NCBI GenBank assembly: GCA_965238265.1
Contig: OZ250185.1
Coordinates: 558,001 to 622,000, forward strand
DNA from: JAJDUF01 sp965238265
GTDB lineage: Bacteria; Chloroflexota; UBA11872; UBA12225; JAJDUF01
Reading direction: 5' to 3'
DNA: 64,000 bases
In this document: piece after piece, positions 1 to 8,958 of the stretch
How positions within the stretch are numbered: the stretch's first letter is position 1
Layout: each line of letters opens with the position of its first letter
Position numbers and translations under genes: made by a program
Notes under the pieces: model-generated
The model's database searches: none
Told to the model about the DNA's origin: nothing
The model's input: only the letters and a program-made list of their open reading frames with translations

Positions 1-1630
1 GCGCCAGCGCGTGGTGCCCGGCGCCGCAATAGCCGAAGAACGTCGCAAAACGCCGCTCGTAGTCCGTCGTGGGGAGCACCAACCGCTCCAGGGTGCCCGC
101 GTCGTGGAGGGACAGCAAGGTCGCATAGCCGGCAACCCGCTGCGCCGCCGACTCTGCCGTTTCCGCATACGCCGGCGCCGGGCCGACGACGATGGCCAGG
201 TGACAGGTGACATGGATCGTGCCGGCCTCCGGCAGCACGTCTATACTGTCCGGCTCGCCATCGTCGCGCGCCGCGGCCGGCAGCAGCCGCAAACCCGTGA
301 TCGGATACGCCACCGCCGCCGGCACTGCCGGGGAGTCCGTCTGCTCGATCTCCCGCTGCTCGGCCTCGCGCTGGTTGCCGAACAGCATCCAAAATCCCTG
401 CGGCGGCGGCACGCCGGGCAGCGCAGTAGGGCTGGCGTCGTCAGCATCCCAGCGGTCCAGCGGCGTCGTACCGTCAACGGTCCCCACGAAGAGGTAGGGA
501 CTGCCGCCCTCGCGCGCGGCCTGCTCGTCGGAGTCCGGGTAGATGAGCGGCGTCCGCAGCACGCCAATCCGCTCTGCTTCCACCTCCAGTACGGAGCGAC
601 CCGACGCCGGGTTTACCGGCTCATCGCTGATACCGTCCCAGCCAGCGGCGCCCAGGGTGACGATGGTGCCCGGCAGCAGCGGGAATCGGTGCGAGAGCCG
701 CTCCACCGCTTCCTCCACCCCGACGATGTAGGCACCCGAATGGGATCGGTTACGCAGCAGCCCATCCTGACGAGTCAGGAGCATGAGATCGTGCGGATCA
801 CCGACTTCCTCGGGTGTGGCAATCCAAGGACCCACCGGCCCACAGCCGTCCGTCGCCTTATCGCCGATCTGGAGCGTGCTGGAGATGCGCGTGGGCGCGT
901 CCGTCGCCAGCAGCGAATACACATTGCTATAGCAATCGTTCGTGCAGACGTACCCGGCGACGTGCCGATAGGCGTGCTCGGCCGCGACGTTCCGCGCCTC
1001 CTGGCCGATCACAAAGCCCAGCTCGTTGCCAAAACTGAGCTGGGCGCCGGCCGGGAGATAGAGCGGCTCATCGTGGCCCAGCAGCGCGTTGACCGTCCGT
1101 ATCCGCATGGCCGGAATCCGCGTCATGATGTGCCGGTTGGGATCGATGCCCACTTGCCGGCGCCAAACCACTGCGGCGTTGCCGTGCAAGATGTAGCACA
1201 GCGGCGCGTCGGGAACGGGGGTCCGCAACCGGGCGGCGTGGGCCGGCACGAGCGCCGGCGCCGCCAGGATGCCATCCCCGCGCTGCGCCAGCAGCCGCAC
1301 CGCCTCCACGAGATCACCCAGCGCCGCCAACGCGGCCGGCCCACCCGCCAGCAGCCGACGCACCGGCAGCGGCTCTTTCTCCCGGCCGAGCGCTGGCGTC
1401 TCCGGGAACGTGAGACCGGCGGGCCAGCGCAGGCGCGACTGACTCGTGATGAGCAGGTCCCGCGCCCGCCCCACGTCGAGATAGTAACGTTCGTGGCCCG
1501 CTGGCGGCGGGTTAGGATCACTGCCACCCTCAAACCCCGGCCGGCCCGCGCTCCCGTCCCAGCCCACCGGCAGGTCCAGCACCACCGCCGCCCGGTCCTG
1601 CCGTTCGCGGACAATCGTCGTCAGTTTCAA
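1..1630 (-). CDS. Fumarylacetoacetate hydrolase-family protein, two FAH-like domains, 3' end cut by window edge
   Basis: Reading the minus strand from TTG at 1630 gives about 543 codons without a stop, running off the left edge. A GGAAAGGA site lies 7 bases before the TTG. The first half carries FAH signatures: FGNELGFVIG, the helix ending HVAGYVCTNDC, and GDKATDGCGPVGPWI followed by EEVGDP. The second half repeats the pattern in weaker form (HLAIVVG, then RVAGYATLLSLHD), so the protein appears to be a tandem duplication of the fold. Family members hydrolyse C-C bonds of diketo acids or hydrate/isomerise sugar-derived keto acids using a divalent metal. The first Glu of the usual E-x-E metal motif is not seen in domain 1, so activity is uncertain. 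It lies downstream of sugar-type genes on the same strand, which suggests a role in breakdown of a sugar acid. Confidence 0.75.
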   Translation of the reverse strand, partial: MKLTTIVRERQDRAAVVLDLPVGWDGSAGRPGFEGGSDPNPPPAGHERYYLDVGRARDLLITSQSRLRWPAGLTFPETPALGREKEPLPVRRLLAGGPAALAALGDLVEAVRLLAQRGDGILAAPALVPAHAARLRTPVPDAPLCYILHGNAAVVWRRQVGIDPNRHIMTRIPAMRIRTVNALLGHDEPLYLPAGAQLSFGNELGFVIGQEARNVAAEHAYRHVAGYVCTNDCYSNVYSLLATDAPTRISSTLQIGDKATDGCGPVGPWIATPEEVGDPHDLMLLTRQDGLLRNRSHSGAYIVGVEEAVERLSHRFPLLPGTIVTLGAAGWDGISDEPVNPASGRSVLEVEAERIGVLRTPLIYPDSDEQAAREGGSPYLFVGTVDGTTPLDRWDADDASPTALPGVPPPQGFWMLFGNQREAEQREIEQTDSPAVPAAVAYPITGLRLLPAAARDDGEPDSIDVLPEAGTIHVTCHLAIVVGPAPAYAETAESAAQRVAGYATLLSLHDAGTLERLVLPTTDYERRFATFFGYCGAGHHALA

Positions 1631-1671
1631 GGTCCGGTCCTTTCCGCAGAGATACCCGGCCGGTTGATAGG

Positions 1672-1713
1672 GCCGGAAGCGCACGATAGCGCCGGGTGTG
1701 GTGCGCTTCCGGC
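1672..1713. repeat. Palindromic repeat, family D (GCCGGAAGCGCAC arms)
   Basis: Arms GCCGGAAGCGCAC and GTGCGCTTCCGGC flank a short spacer between the FAH gene and the first propeller gene. The same arms recur at 21644-21688, where they overlap the 3' end of gcvT. It may fold as a hairpin in the transcript and act as a terminator or mRNA-stability element. Confidence 0.6.
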
Positions 1714-1725
1714 ACGTCAGTACCC

Positions 1726-3366
1726 CTACGCCACATCCGTCCAGCGGAAGGCATAGAGGCTGGCGTCGCGCAAATGGAAACACAGGCGCACCGGCCGCGC
1801 TCGCCAGCGGTCGTCCCCCTGCCGGTCGCCCCACCACACCGCGTGCCGCAGCGAATCGCCCTTTAGCTGCGTGCAGTCGGCAGCGGCAAACCCCGGCAGG
1901 TCCCGCCCCTGCTCGTCCTGCACCGCCACCGTCAGCGCCCCACCGGGGGCCACCGTCGCGTTCACCTCCAGCCGGCTCCCGCCCGGCTGCATCAGTCGCG
2001 TCGTCAGCGTGCCACCCGCAGCCCCGGCGTCGCGGGAGACAAACCCGTCTCGGCGCACCTTGGCCAACCCAATCGCCGGGAAGTGGCGCCGCCCGGCCCT
2101 GATCTCGGCCCAATACTGCTCCCGCAGTGCCTCGTTGTAGAGGGCTTTGGCGGCGTGGCCCTCGTTGAACCCCACGTAGTAGACCCACCACTCGTCCCCG
2201 ACCGCCAGCGGGCGCGAGTGGTAGAAGATCATGTGGCTATCGAACGTGCCCGGCTCGCCCCGCGCAATCACCGGCTGCCGGTTCCCGACGCGGCGCCAGT
2301 GGATCAAGTTGCGGCTCGCAATCAGCTGCACCTCGACGATGGCGTACTCGCTGCCACCGCCGATCCGGCTCAACTCGAACGCCGCGTCGTACACCCACAG
2401 CATCCCCAGAAACGTGTCGCCGCTGCGCCACACCACCAGGCCGTAGAACTCGCAGCGATAGTCGTCAGGATGGTGGCGGAGCAGGAGCGGCCGCGCCTGT
2501 TCCAACCGCTCTACGGCCATGTCGTCGTCGCGCTGATCGGGCGCCAAGACCAGCATCGGCTCCGTCCAATTGGTGAACGGCAGGCCGCCTGTGCCGGGCT
2601 CCGACCCGGTGTCGGCATCGTCTACCGACGTGCAGACCGCCCAACAGCGCCGCCGCCAGGGCACGTCGTGCGACTGTTGACCGATCTCGACGTGCATCTT
2701 GGGAAAGACGGCGTACCGCGCCCGTGGAAAGTCGGCCGGGCCTTCCGGGGTGGGGCCGAATTGCAGCATGGCGGCGCTCGAAGCATCGCCCCGCTGGTAC
2801 CCACGCAGGATCGGGTTGTGCTCGTAGGGACGCCAATGCACGCCGTCGGCCGAGAAGGACACGCCATGCGTGATCCGCCCCTCGGCGTCGCGCGCCTCGC
2901 ACCCCACCGACTTGAACCGCACCTCCGGCGGCTCGACCGCCGCCATCGCGGCGCAATCCAGCATCCCATGCGCCGGCCCGTACCCCCGGCTGCTCGCGCC
3001 GATGATGTTGTTGGCCGTTGAGCCTTCGTAGGCAAACATGCCCAGGTTGGGGCGCTCCCAGTGCAAGCCGTCGGCCGACTCGACGTAGCACTGGTACCCC
3101 GGGTCCGCCGGCGGCAGGGCCGGGAACGCCCCGAGGCTCTGGTACCACATGCGGAACCGCCGCTCGTCAGCATCGTAGAGCGCGTTCACCGCCCCCCACA
3201 GCCCCCCGACGGCCGGCCGCTCCCACGGCGCTGCCGCTTGCAGCACCGGTGTCGGCAACCGGGTCATCGGGTGCAGCCGCTCGCTGATCCCCTCGCTCTC
3301 CGCAATCAGGAAATCGTCAACGAACAGCTGTGTCCGCGTCCCCACCGCCACTGCCCGCGATCTCAT
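1726..3366 (-). CDS. GH32/43-superfamily-like beta-propeller protein (paralogue 1)
   Basis: This 546-residue protein has the layout of the five-bladed-propeller glycosidase-like proteins common in Planctomycetota and Chloroflexota. It starts with a QLFVDDFLI segment and a WERP block, followed by the blade motifs WERPNLG, SADGVHW and FYGLVVWRSGDTFLG. A C-terminal beta-sandwich-like part contains GGTLTTRLMQPGGSRL. No signal peptide is seen, so it is probably cytoplasmic. Two close paralogues follow at 4789-6390 and 6598-8199, and this copy is clearly the more divergent one. A MocA-type oxidoreductase separates it from them. Hydrolysis or lyase action on an oligosaccharide is likely from the fold, but the substrate and catalytic residues cannot be assigned. 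Its start follows from alignment with paralogues that begin two or three residues before the RPVPVGT segment. Confidence 0.75.
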   Translation of the reverse strand: MRSRAVAVGTRTQLFVDDFLIAESEGISERLHPMTRLPTPVLQAAAPWERPAVGGLWGAVNALYDADERRFRMWYQSLGAFPALPPADPGYQCYVESADGLHWERPNLGMFAYEGSTANNIIGASSRGYGPAHGMLDCAAMAAVEPPEVRFKSVGCEARDAEGRITHGVSFSADGVHWRPYEHNPILRGYQRGDASSAAMLQFGPTPEGPADFPRARYAVFPKMHVEIGQQSHDVPWRRRCWAVCTSVDDADTGSEPGTGGLPFTNWTEPMLVLAPDQRDDDMAVERLEQARPLLLRHHPDDYRCEFYGLVVWRSGDTFLGMLWVYDAAFELSRIGGGSEYAIVEVQLIASRNLIHWRRVGNRQPVIARGEPGTFDSHMIFYHSRPLAVGDEWWVYYVGFNEGHAAKALYNEALREQYWAEIRAGRRHFPAIGLAKVRRDGFVSRDAGAAGGTLTTRLMQPGGSRLEVNATVAPGGALTVAVQDEQGRDLPGFAAADCTQLKGDSLRHAVWWGDRQGDDRWRARPVRLCFHLRDASLYAFRWTDVA

Positions 3367-3394
3367 ACCCGCTCCTTTATCGGCGGCCCATCTC

Positions 3395-3466
3395 CGTCAC
3401 TCCCACGAAAGCGGCAATCCCCGTCCCCCTGCACCGCGGGGGGACCATAGGGGGGCCAGCGCCCGA
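3395..3466. repeat. Palindromic repeats, families A and B
   Basis: The gap between paralogue 1 and the oxidoreductase holds a degenerate copy of the GTCATTCCCGC...GCGGGAATCC element. It is followed by a second hairpin, CCCCCTGCACCGCGGGGGG, and the tail ACCATAGGGGGGCC. Both types recur between genes through the window, for example at about 6450-6515 and 46525-46585. Confidence 0.6.
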
Positions 3467-3486
3467 CCACCGTAGCCCTCTGAGCA

Positions 3487-4602
3487 CTACTCCAACCCGG
3501 CCAGCCGCTTCCCCAGCGGATGCCGCCGATCCTCCAGCGGCAGAGCGACCCGCCCGCCGGTGAAGTGCGATTCATACACCGCGCTCACACACTCCAGCGA
3601 CGTGAGCGCCCGCTCACCGCCCAGCTCCGGGGCGCGGCCCGTGCGGACCGCCTCGACCATATCGCGCACGCTCCAAATCGAATGCCGCGTCGGCCAGGCC
3701 GTGCCGTTGATGGTACAGGCCGCCGTATCGGCGCGCGCCACCTGCTCCCACGCCGGGGTATGCGCCGCGAACGACACGTCCGACGGGCAGTACCACAGCT
3801 CGTCTACGCCGCGGTGCGGCTTAATCATCAGCTGCCCCTCACTGCCGAGTAGCTGCGGCCCCATCAGCCAGTCATGCACCGACCCACGCACGTACAGCTC
3901 CATCAGGCCGTAAGCGCCGTGCGGCGAGCCGAGATGCACCAGCATCGTGTCCCCGGCCACCAGCCCATTGTCCCGCCGATCCGTCGGACACAGCCGGCGA
4001 CTCGGCATGATGTCCTCCACGCCGACGGCCCGGCCCTCGTAGCTGACCTGGGCATGCACCCACTCGATACCGTCCAGAAAGAACTCCATCTCGTCAAAGT
4101 AGTGGACACCCATCTCCATCAGCTCGAACCCCGCCGGGCGCCCCTTGCCCACCTCGCGGATCGAGCGCAGCTCGCCAATGCGCCCCGCCGCAATCCACTG
4201 CTTGGCCTGCCGAAACAGCGGCGTGAAACGAAACTGATGGCTGACCGCCAGTTGCACACCGGCCGCCGCACACGCGGCCCGCATCCGGTCGGCGCGCTCC
4301 AGATCGAGCGCCAGCGGCTTCTCGCAGAGCACGTTGACCCCGGCCCCAGCAGCCGCCAGCGTGACCGGCGTATGTAGCGGCGCATGCGTGCAGACGCTGA
4401 CCACGTCGAGCCGTTCCCGCTGCAACATCTCCTCGTAGTCGGTGTAGCGGTTGGCGACGCCGTGCTCGTTCGCCCGCTCGTCGAGCGCCGCCGGATTGAT
4501 GTCGCAGAGCGCGACCAACTCCACCGCCTCGAGGTGAGCATAGGCCGCCGCATGGTTGCGGCTGATCCCCCCACACCCCACAATGCCGGCCCGTAACGTC
4601 AT
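3487..4602 (-). CDS. Gfo/Idh/MocA-family NAD(P)-dependent oxidoreductase
   Basis: The 371-residue protein opens with a Rossmann dinucleotide-binding motif (GIVGCGGISRNH). The family signature EKPLAL lies near residue 114, supplying the Lys of the active site, and GVHYFDEMEFF matches the G-x-H-x-x-D element of the catalytic domain. Members oxidise, reduce or epimerise sugars and inositols using NAD(P). It is encoded between the first and second propeller proteins on the same strand and probably forms part of the same catabolic transcript. The substrate cannot be named. A second family member, only distantly similar, is at 40013-41014. Confidence 0.92.
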   Translation of the reverse strand: MTLRAGIVGCGGISRNHAAAYAHLEAVELVALCDINPAALDERANEHGVANRYTDYEEMLQRERLDVVSVCTHAPLHTPVTLAAAGAGVNVLCEKPLALDLERADRMRAACAAAGVQLAVSHQFRFTPLFRQAKQWIAAGRIGELRSIREVGKGRPAGFELMEMGVHYFDEMEFFLDGIEWVHAQVSYEGRAVGVEDIMPSRRLCPTDRRDNGLVAGDTMLVHLGSPHGAYGLMELYVRGSVHDWLMGPQLLGSEGQLMIKPHRGVDELWYCPSDVSFAAHTPAWEQVARADTAACTINGTAWPTRHSIWSVRDMVEAVRTGRAPELGGERALTSLECVSAVYESHFTGGRVALPLEDRRHPLGKRLAGLE

Positions 4603-4638
4603 CGCCCTCGCCCCGCTCTCCTACGACCTCTGCAAAAT

Positions 4639-4788
4639 CGTCATCCCCCGCACGCGGGAATCCATCCTGCTCATCCTTCCGTCCCGAAAATCCTGATTCC
4701 GACCATCATCCCCCTATCAGGGCTTTACGCCCCCTCTCCACCATGGTGGAGAGGGGGCCGGGGGGTGAGGCCAGCACCCCCGCCCCGG
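4639..4788. repeat. Intergenic repeat cluster, families A and C
   Basis: The 186-base gap contains a family A hairpin (CGCACGCGGGAATCC), the motif CATCCTGCTCATCC...AATCCTGATTCCGAC seen again near 8395 and 15830, and a perfect 28-base palindrome at 4730-4757 centred on ACCATGGT. The palindrome is followed by CCGGGGGGTGAGGCC. It lies just past the stop of the upstream gene's neighbour and could act as a terminator or stabilising hairpin. Confidence 0.65.
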
Positions 4789-6390
4789 TCAGTCGGCCCC
4801 GTCCGTGAACCGGAAGCCGTACAGCGCCGCGTCCCGCAGGTGAAAGCGCAAGCGCACCGGCCGCTCCCTCCAGCGGTCATCGCCGCGCCGGTCGCCCCAC
4901 TGCACCGCGTGCCGCAGCGAATCGCCCTTTAGCAGCGTGCAGTCGGCCGCCGCAAACCCTGGCAGTGCCGCGCCCCGCTCGTCCTGCACCTCCACCGTCA
5001 GCGCGCCGCCCGCCGCCACCTGCGCGTTCACCTCCAGCCGACTCCCGCCCGGCTGCATCAGCCGCGTCGTCAGTGTGCCGCCGTCCGCCCCAGCATCCCG
5101 CGAGATGTACCCCTCGCGTCGCACTTTCGCCAGGCCAATCGCCGGGAAGTGGCGCCGCCCCGCCTTCACGTCGGCATGATACTGCTGCCGCATCGCCTCG
5201 TCGTAGCACGAGCGCGCCGTGTGCCCCTCGTTGAACCCCACGTAGTACACCCACCACTCGTCCCCCACCGCCAGCGGGTACGAATGATAGAAGATCATGT
5301 GGCTGTCGAAGGCGTCCGGGTCGCCCCGCGCAATCACCGGCTGCCGGCCCCCCAGCCGCTCCCAGTGTAGGAGGTCCCGGCTCGCCGCGAGCTGCACGTC
5401 CACGATGGCGTACTGATTGCCACTTCCGAAGCGGGAGAACTCGTAGGAGGCATCGTATATCCAGATCATCGCCAAGAAGGTGTCACCGCTGCGGAAGACG
5501 ACGACGCCATAGAACTCGCACCGGTGATCCTCTGGATGGTCCAGCAGCAGGATGGACTTGGCCGCGGCCAGCCGCTCTTCCGCCATCTCGTCATCGCGCA
5601 GGTCCGGCGCCAGTACGAGCTGCGGCTCGGTCCATTGCGTGAAGGGATTGCCGCCCAGGTCGTCCTCCGACGTACACATCGCAAACGAGCGTCGCCGAAA
5701 CCGCCCCAGTTGCGGATGCACCTTGGGGAACAGCGCATACTTGGCATTCGGCAGCCCGGGGATGTCCTCCGGGAACGTCGTCTCGCGCAGCTTGGCGCCG
5801 GTGATTACGTCGCCCCGCTCGAAACCCCGGATCACCGGGTTGCCCTCATAGCGCTCCCAGTGGGTGCCGTCCGCCGAGAAGCTCACCCCGTGGCCCCCCT
5901 GCCCACTGTCGTCGCGCCCCACCCAGCCACACGTCTTGAACCGCCGCTCCGCCGGCTCCAGCCCCACCATCTCCAAGCTGTCCAGTACCCCGCCGTTCGG
6001 AGACGCGGCCCCGAACGCCCCCACGATGTTGTTCGCCGTAGAGTCTTCATGTGCGAACAGCCCCAGATTGGGCCGCTCCCAGTTGATCCCGTCGGTAGAA
6101 GTGGCATAACAGCTATAGGCCGGCTCCCGCTGCTGGTTGCGGGCCGGATAGGTGCCCAGGCTGTTGTACCAGAGCTTGAACAGCCCATCCTCAGGATCGT
6201 AGATGGCGTTGGGAATACCCCACAGGCCACTGGTCTCCGGGCGCTCCCACGCCGCCGCCGCTTGGAGCACCGGCTCTGGGAGCTTGGTCATCGGATGGAG
6301 CGTGGTCGCTAGTCCCTCACTCGCGGTAATCAGGTAGTCATCCACCAGCAATTGAGCGCGCGTCCCGACAGGTACCGGTCGCTGCATCAT
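4789..6390 (-). CDS. GH32/43-superfamily-like beta-propeller protein (paralogue 2)
   Basis: The 533-residue protein starts at MMQRPVPVG. An in-frame ATG 114 bases upstream is ignored because paralogue 3 starts at exactly this point and the extra residues come from a repeat. It shares with its paralogues QLLVDDYLI, a WERPETSGLWG block, WERPNLGLFAHE, SADGTHWERY and GGTLTTRLMQPGGSRL. It is nearly identical to paralogue 3 both in protein and in DNA, which shows a recent duplication. No signal peptide is present. The fold suggests a glycoside hydrolase or related carbohydrate-active enzyme, but the substrate is unknown. Confidence 0.78.
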   Translation of the reverse strand: MMQRPVPVGTRAQLLVDDYLITASEGLATTLHPMTKLPEPVLQAAAAWERPETSGLWGIPNAIYDPEDGLFKLWYNSLGTYPARNQQREPAYSCYATSTDGINWERPNLGLFAHEDSTANNIVGAFGAASPNGGVLDSLEMVGLEPAERRFKTCGWVGRDDSGQGGHGVSFSADGTHWERYEGNPVIRGFERGDVITGAKLRETTFPEDIPGLPNAKYALFPKVHPQLGRFRRRSFAMCTSEDDLGGNPFTQWTEPQLVLAPDLRDDEMAEERLAAAKSILLLDHPEDHRCEFYGVVVFRSGDTFLAMIWIYDASYEFSRFGSGNQYAIVDVQLAASRDLLHWERLGGRQPVIARGDPDAFDSHMIFYHSYPLAVGDEWWVYYVGFNEGHTARSCYDEAMRQQYHADVKAGRRHFPAIGLAKVRREGYISRDAGADGGTLTTRLMQPGGSRLEVNAQVAAGGALTVEVQDERGAALPGFAAADCTLLKGDSLRHAVQWGDRRGDDRWRERPVRLRFHLRDAALYGFRFTDGAD

Positions 6391-6449
6391 CCTCTCCCCC
6401 TTCTCCTCCGCGCAGTCGCCGCCGCCCCTGAAGTATGCCACCGCCTCGC

Positions 6450-6597
6450 CCCTCATCCCCGCGCACGCGGAAATCTCCGTTCCCCTGCACCGCGGGGGGA
6501 CCATAGGGAGGCCAGCCCCCGACCGCCTCGGCTACACGCCCCCTCTCCACCATGGTGGAGAGGGGGCCGGGGGGTGAGGCCAGCACCCCCGCCCCGG
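6450..6597. repeat. Intergenic repeat cluster, families A, B and C
   Basis: Between the two duplicated propeller genes lie a degenerate family A element (CCGCGCACGCGGAAATC), a family B hairpin (CCCCTGCACCGCGGGG with ACCATAGGG), and the second copy of the 28-base family C palindrome at 6539-6566 with its CCGGGGGGTGAGGCC tail. Confidence 0.65.
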
Positions 6598-8199
6598 TCA
6601 GTCGGCCCCGTCCGTGAACCGGAAGCCGTACAGCGCCGCGTCCCGCAGGTGAAAGCGCAAGCGCACCGGCCGCTCCCTCCAGCGGTCATCGCCGCGCCGG
6701 TCGCCCCACTGCACCGCGTGCCGCAGCGAATCGCCCTTTAGCAGCGTGCAGTCGGCCGCCGCAAACCCCGGCAGCGCCGCGCCCCGCTCGTCCTGCACCT
6801 CCACCGTCAGCGCGCCGCCCGCCGCCACCCCCGCGTTCACCTCCAACCGGCTCCCGCCCGGCTGCATCAGCCGCGTCGTCAGCGTGCCGCCGTCCACCCC
6901 GGCATCCCGCGAGATGTACCCCTCGCGCCGCACTTTCGCCAACCCAATCGCCGGGAAGTGGCGCCGCCCCGCCTTTATGTCGGCATGATACTGCTGCCGC
7001 ATCGCCTCGTCGTAGCACCAGCGCGCTGCGTGCCCCTCGTTGAACCCCACGTAATACACCCACCACTCGTCCCCCACCGCCAGCGGGTACGAGTGGTAAA
7101 AGATCATATGGCTATCGAAAGCGTCCGGGCCGCCCCGCGCAATCACCGGTTGCCGGCCCCCCAGCCGCTTCCAGTGCAGCAGATCACGGCTCGCCGCCAG
7201 TTGCACGTCCACGATCGCGTACTGATTGCCACTGCCGAAGCGGGAGCACTCGTAGGAGGCATCGTATATCCAGATCATCGCCAAGAAGGTGTCACCGCTG
7301 CGGAAGACGACCACGCCATAGAACTCGCACCGGTGATCCTCTGGATGGTCCAGCAGCAGAATGGACTTGGCCGCGGCCAGCCGCTCCTCCGCCATCTCGT
7401 CATCGCGCAGGTCCGGCGCCAGTACGAGCTGCGGCTCCGTCCACTGCGTGAAGGGATTGCCGCCCAGGTCGTCCTCCGACGTACACATCGCAAACGAGCG
7501 TCGCTTGAACCGTCCCAGTTGCGGATGCACCTTGGGAAACAGCGCATACTTGGCGCTCGGCAGCCCGGGGATGTCCTCCGGGAACGTCGCCTCCCGCAGC
7601 TTGGCGCCGGTAATCACGTCGCCGCGGTCGAAGCCTCGGATGACCGGGTTATCGTCGTACCGCTCCCAATGGATGCCGTCCCCCGAGAAGCTCACCCCAT
7701 GGCATCCCTGCCCACTGTCGTCGCGTCCCACCGAGCCACACGTCTTGAACCGCCGTTCCGCCGGCTCCAACCCCACCATCTCCAGGCTGTCCAGCACCCC
7801 GCCGTTCGGAGACGCCGTCCCGTTCACCCCCACGATGTTGTTCGCCGTAGAGTCTTCATGTGCGAACAGCCCCAGATTGGGCCGCTCCCAGTTGATCCCG
7901 TCGGTAGAAGTGGCATAACAGCTATAGGCCGGCTCCCGCTGCTGGTTGCGGGCCGGATAGGTGCCCAGGCTGTTGTACCACAGCTTGAAGAGGCCGTCCT
8001 CAGGGTCGTAGAGGGCGTTCGGGATGCCCCACAAGCCACTCGTCTCCGGCCGCTCCCACGGCGCCGCCGCCTGGAGCACCGGCTCCGGCAGCTTGGTCAT
8101 CGGATGGAGCGTCGTCGCCAGTCCCTCCCTCGCCGCGATGAGATAGTCGTCCATCAGCAATTGAGAGCGCGTACCCACGGGCACCGGTCGCTGCATCAT
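6598..8199 (-). CDS. GH32/43-superfamily-like beta-propeller protein (paralogue 3)
   Basis: This is the second product of the 1.8-kb duplication, also 533 residues and starting MMQRPVPVG. Only scattered substitutions separate it from paralogue 2, for example VNGTASPNGG in place of AFGAASPNGG and YECSRFGSG in place of YEFSRFGSG. Blade motifs and the C-terminal sandwich are intact, so both copies look functional. Being the most upstream gene of the minus-strand cluster, it probably follows the promoter, although no clear promoter is visible in the repeat-rich leader. Substrate unknown. Confidence 0.78.
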   Translation of the reverse strand: MMQRPVPVGTRSQLLMDDYLIAAREGLATTLHPMTKLPEPVLQAAAPWERPETSGLWGIPNALYDPEDGLFKLWYNSLGTYPARNQQREPAYSCYATSTDGINWERPNLGLFAHEDSTANNIVGVNGTASPNGGVLDSLEMVGLEPAERRFKTCGSVGRDDSGQGCHGVSFSGDGIHWERYDDNPVIRGFDRGDVITGAKLREATFPEDIPGLPSAKYALFPKVHPQLGRFKRRSFAMCTSEDDLGGNPFTQWTEPQLVLAPDLRDDEMAEERLAAAKSILLLDHPEDHRCEFYGVVVFRSGDTFLAMIWIYDASYECSRFGSGNQYAIVDVQLAASRDLLHWKRLGGRQPVIARGGPDAFDSHMIFYHSYPLAVGDEWWVYYVGFNEGHAARWCYDEAMRQQYHADIKAGRRHFPAIGLAKVRREGYISRDAGVDGGTLTTRLMQPGGSRLEVNAGVAAGGALTVEVQDERGAALPGFAAADCTLLKGDSLRHAVQWGDRRGDDRWRERPVRLRFHLRDAALYGFRFTDGAD

Positions 8200-8958
8200 A
8201 CGTTCCCCCTTGAAACCTCTGCAGAATCGTCATTCCCCGGCCTGCCTGCCCTGGCGGCCAGGCCAGGGAGCGGCCGGCGCAGGCCCGCGCACGCTCGCTG
8301 CCGCGCACCAAGTATGCCACCACCCGCTGTGCAGGCGGCGTGCCCCCCTCCGTCATTCCCGCGCACGCGGGAATCCATCCTGCCCATCCCCCAATCCGGT
8401 AAATCCTGATTCCGACACCCCCCGTTGTCCGGCGCCACACCCGCCCAATATGCCCCCATTGACGGAGGTTGGCGTATGCAAGACAAGTCCGGAGCGCACG
8501 TAGCCCCGGCTGGGAGCAGTCTCGGCATCACGCCGGCCGATAACGGTGGCACAGCCACCCAGCAGAGGGCACCGGGTCATGAAAGACCTCCCGCCACACA
8601 GCGCGCGGCGGGGCATGGCCGACTGAGTGCCGCCTCTACGGCACCGGGTTATGACGTACCCCTCGCTACACTGGCGGGGGCGCCGGGTCATGACTGTCTG
8701 AGTGCCGCCCAGCAGGCACCGGGTCCTGACGTACCCCTCGCCACCACGGCCAGGGCGCCGCGTCATGACCGTCTGAGTGCCGCGCATCCGGTGCCGGATC
8801 ACAACCGCTCCGGCGCCGCCCTCGCCGCCGCGTCGGTCCCCGACCGCTCCCACGTCTCGCCCCCGCCGGTATCGGCGCACGACCGCTCCCGTCGTGCGCC
8901 CGTCGCCGCCGGGTCACCGTCAGCCTCCGTCACCCATCCCGCCACACTGGAGGAAACC
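8200..8958. repeat. Gene-free repeat region: family A element and 72-75 bp degenerate tandem repeats
   Basis: About 760 bases without a convincing gene. A family A hairpin lies at 8351-8380. From about 8570 to 8800 three units of 72-75 bases repeat, each with a CGGGTCATGA-type start and a CTGAGTGCCGCC end, then fade into similar Pro/Ala-rich sequence up to 8950. The frames are open on both strands because of composition, not coding. A related stretch, opening with a similar CCAATATG...ATGCAAGAC segment, is at about 46658-47110. Confidence 0.6.

Larger units (their letters stand above)
4730..8199. repeat. Tandem duplication of about 1.8 kb carrying a propeller gene
   Basis: The 28-base palindrome at 4730-4757 and the following gene recur, shifted by 1809 bases, at 6539-6566 and beyond. 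Stop codons (4789 and 6598) and starts (6390 and 8199) keep the same offset, and the DNA between is almost identical with scattered substitutions. The duplicated unit therefore includes the downstream palindrome as well as the gene. The sequences upstream of the two starts diverge beyond a short shared AAGTATGCCACC segment. Confidence 0.9.

Noticed and set aside
11..1756. A 581-codon open frame on the plus strand
   Set aside because: Arg-rich, without domain motifs, and exactly antisense to the FAH gene. It is open because of G+C-rich codon use.
2083..3021. Long plus-strand frames opposite the propeller genes (also 5524-6312 and 6958-8409)
   Set aside because: They mirror each other only because the propeller genes are paralogues on the other strand. 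Composition is Arg/His/Pro-rich with no motifs.
8570..8800. Tandem units considered as a CRISPR array
   Set aside because: Units are contiguous degenerate repeats of 72-75 bases with no constant repeat plus unique spacer pattern, and no cas genes are present.
8353..8958. Open frames on both strands with repeated PGHD/RPLSAA-like words
   Set aside because: These are translations of 72-75 bp repeats. The real start of the following gene has its own ribosome site at 8949-8954.
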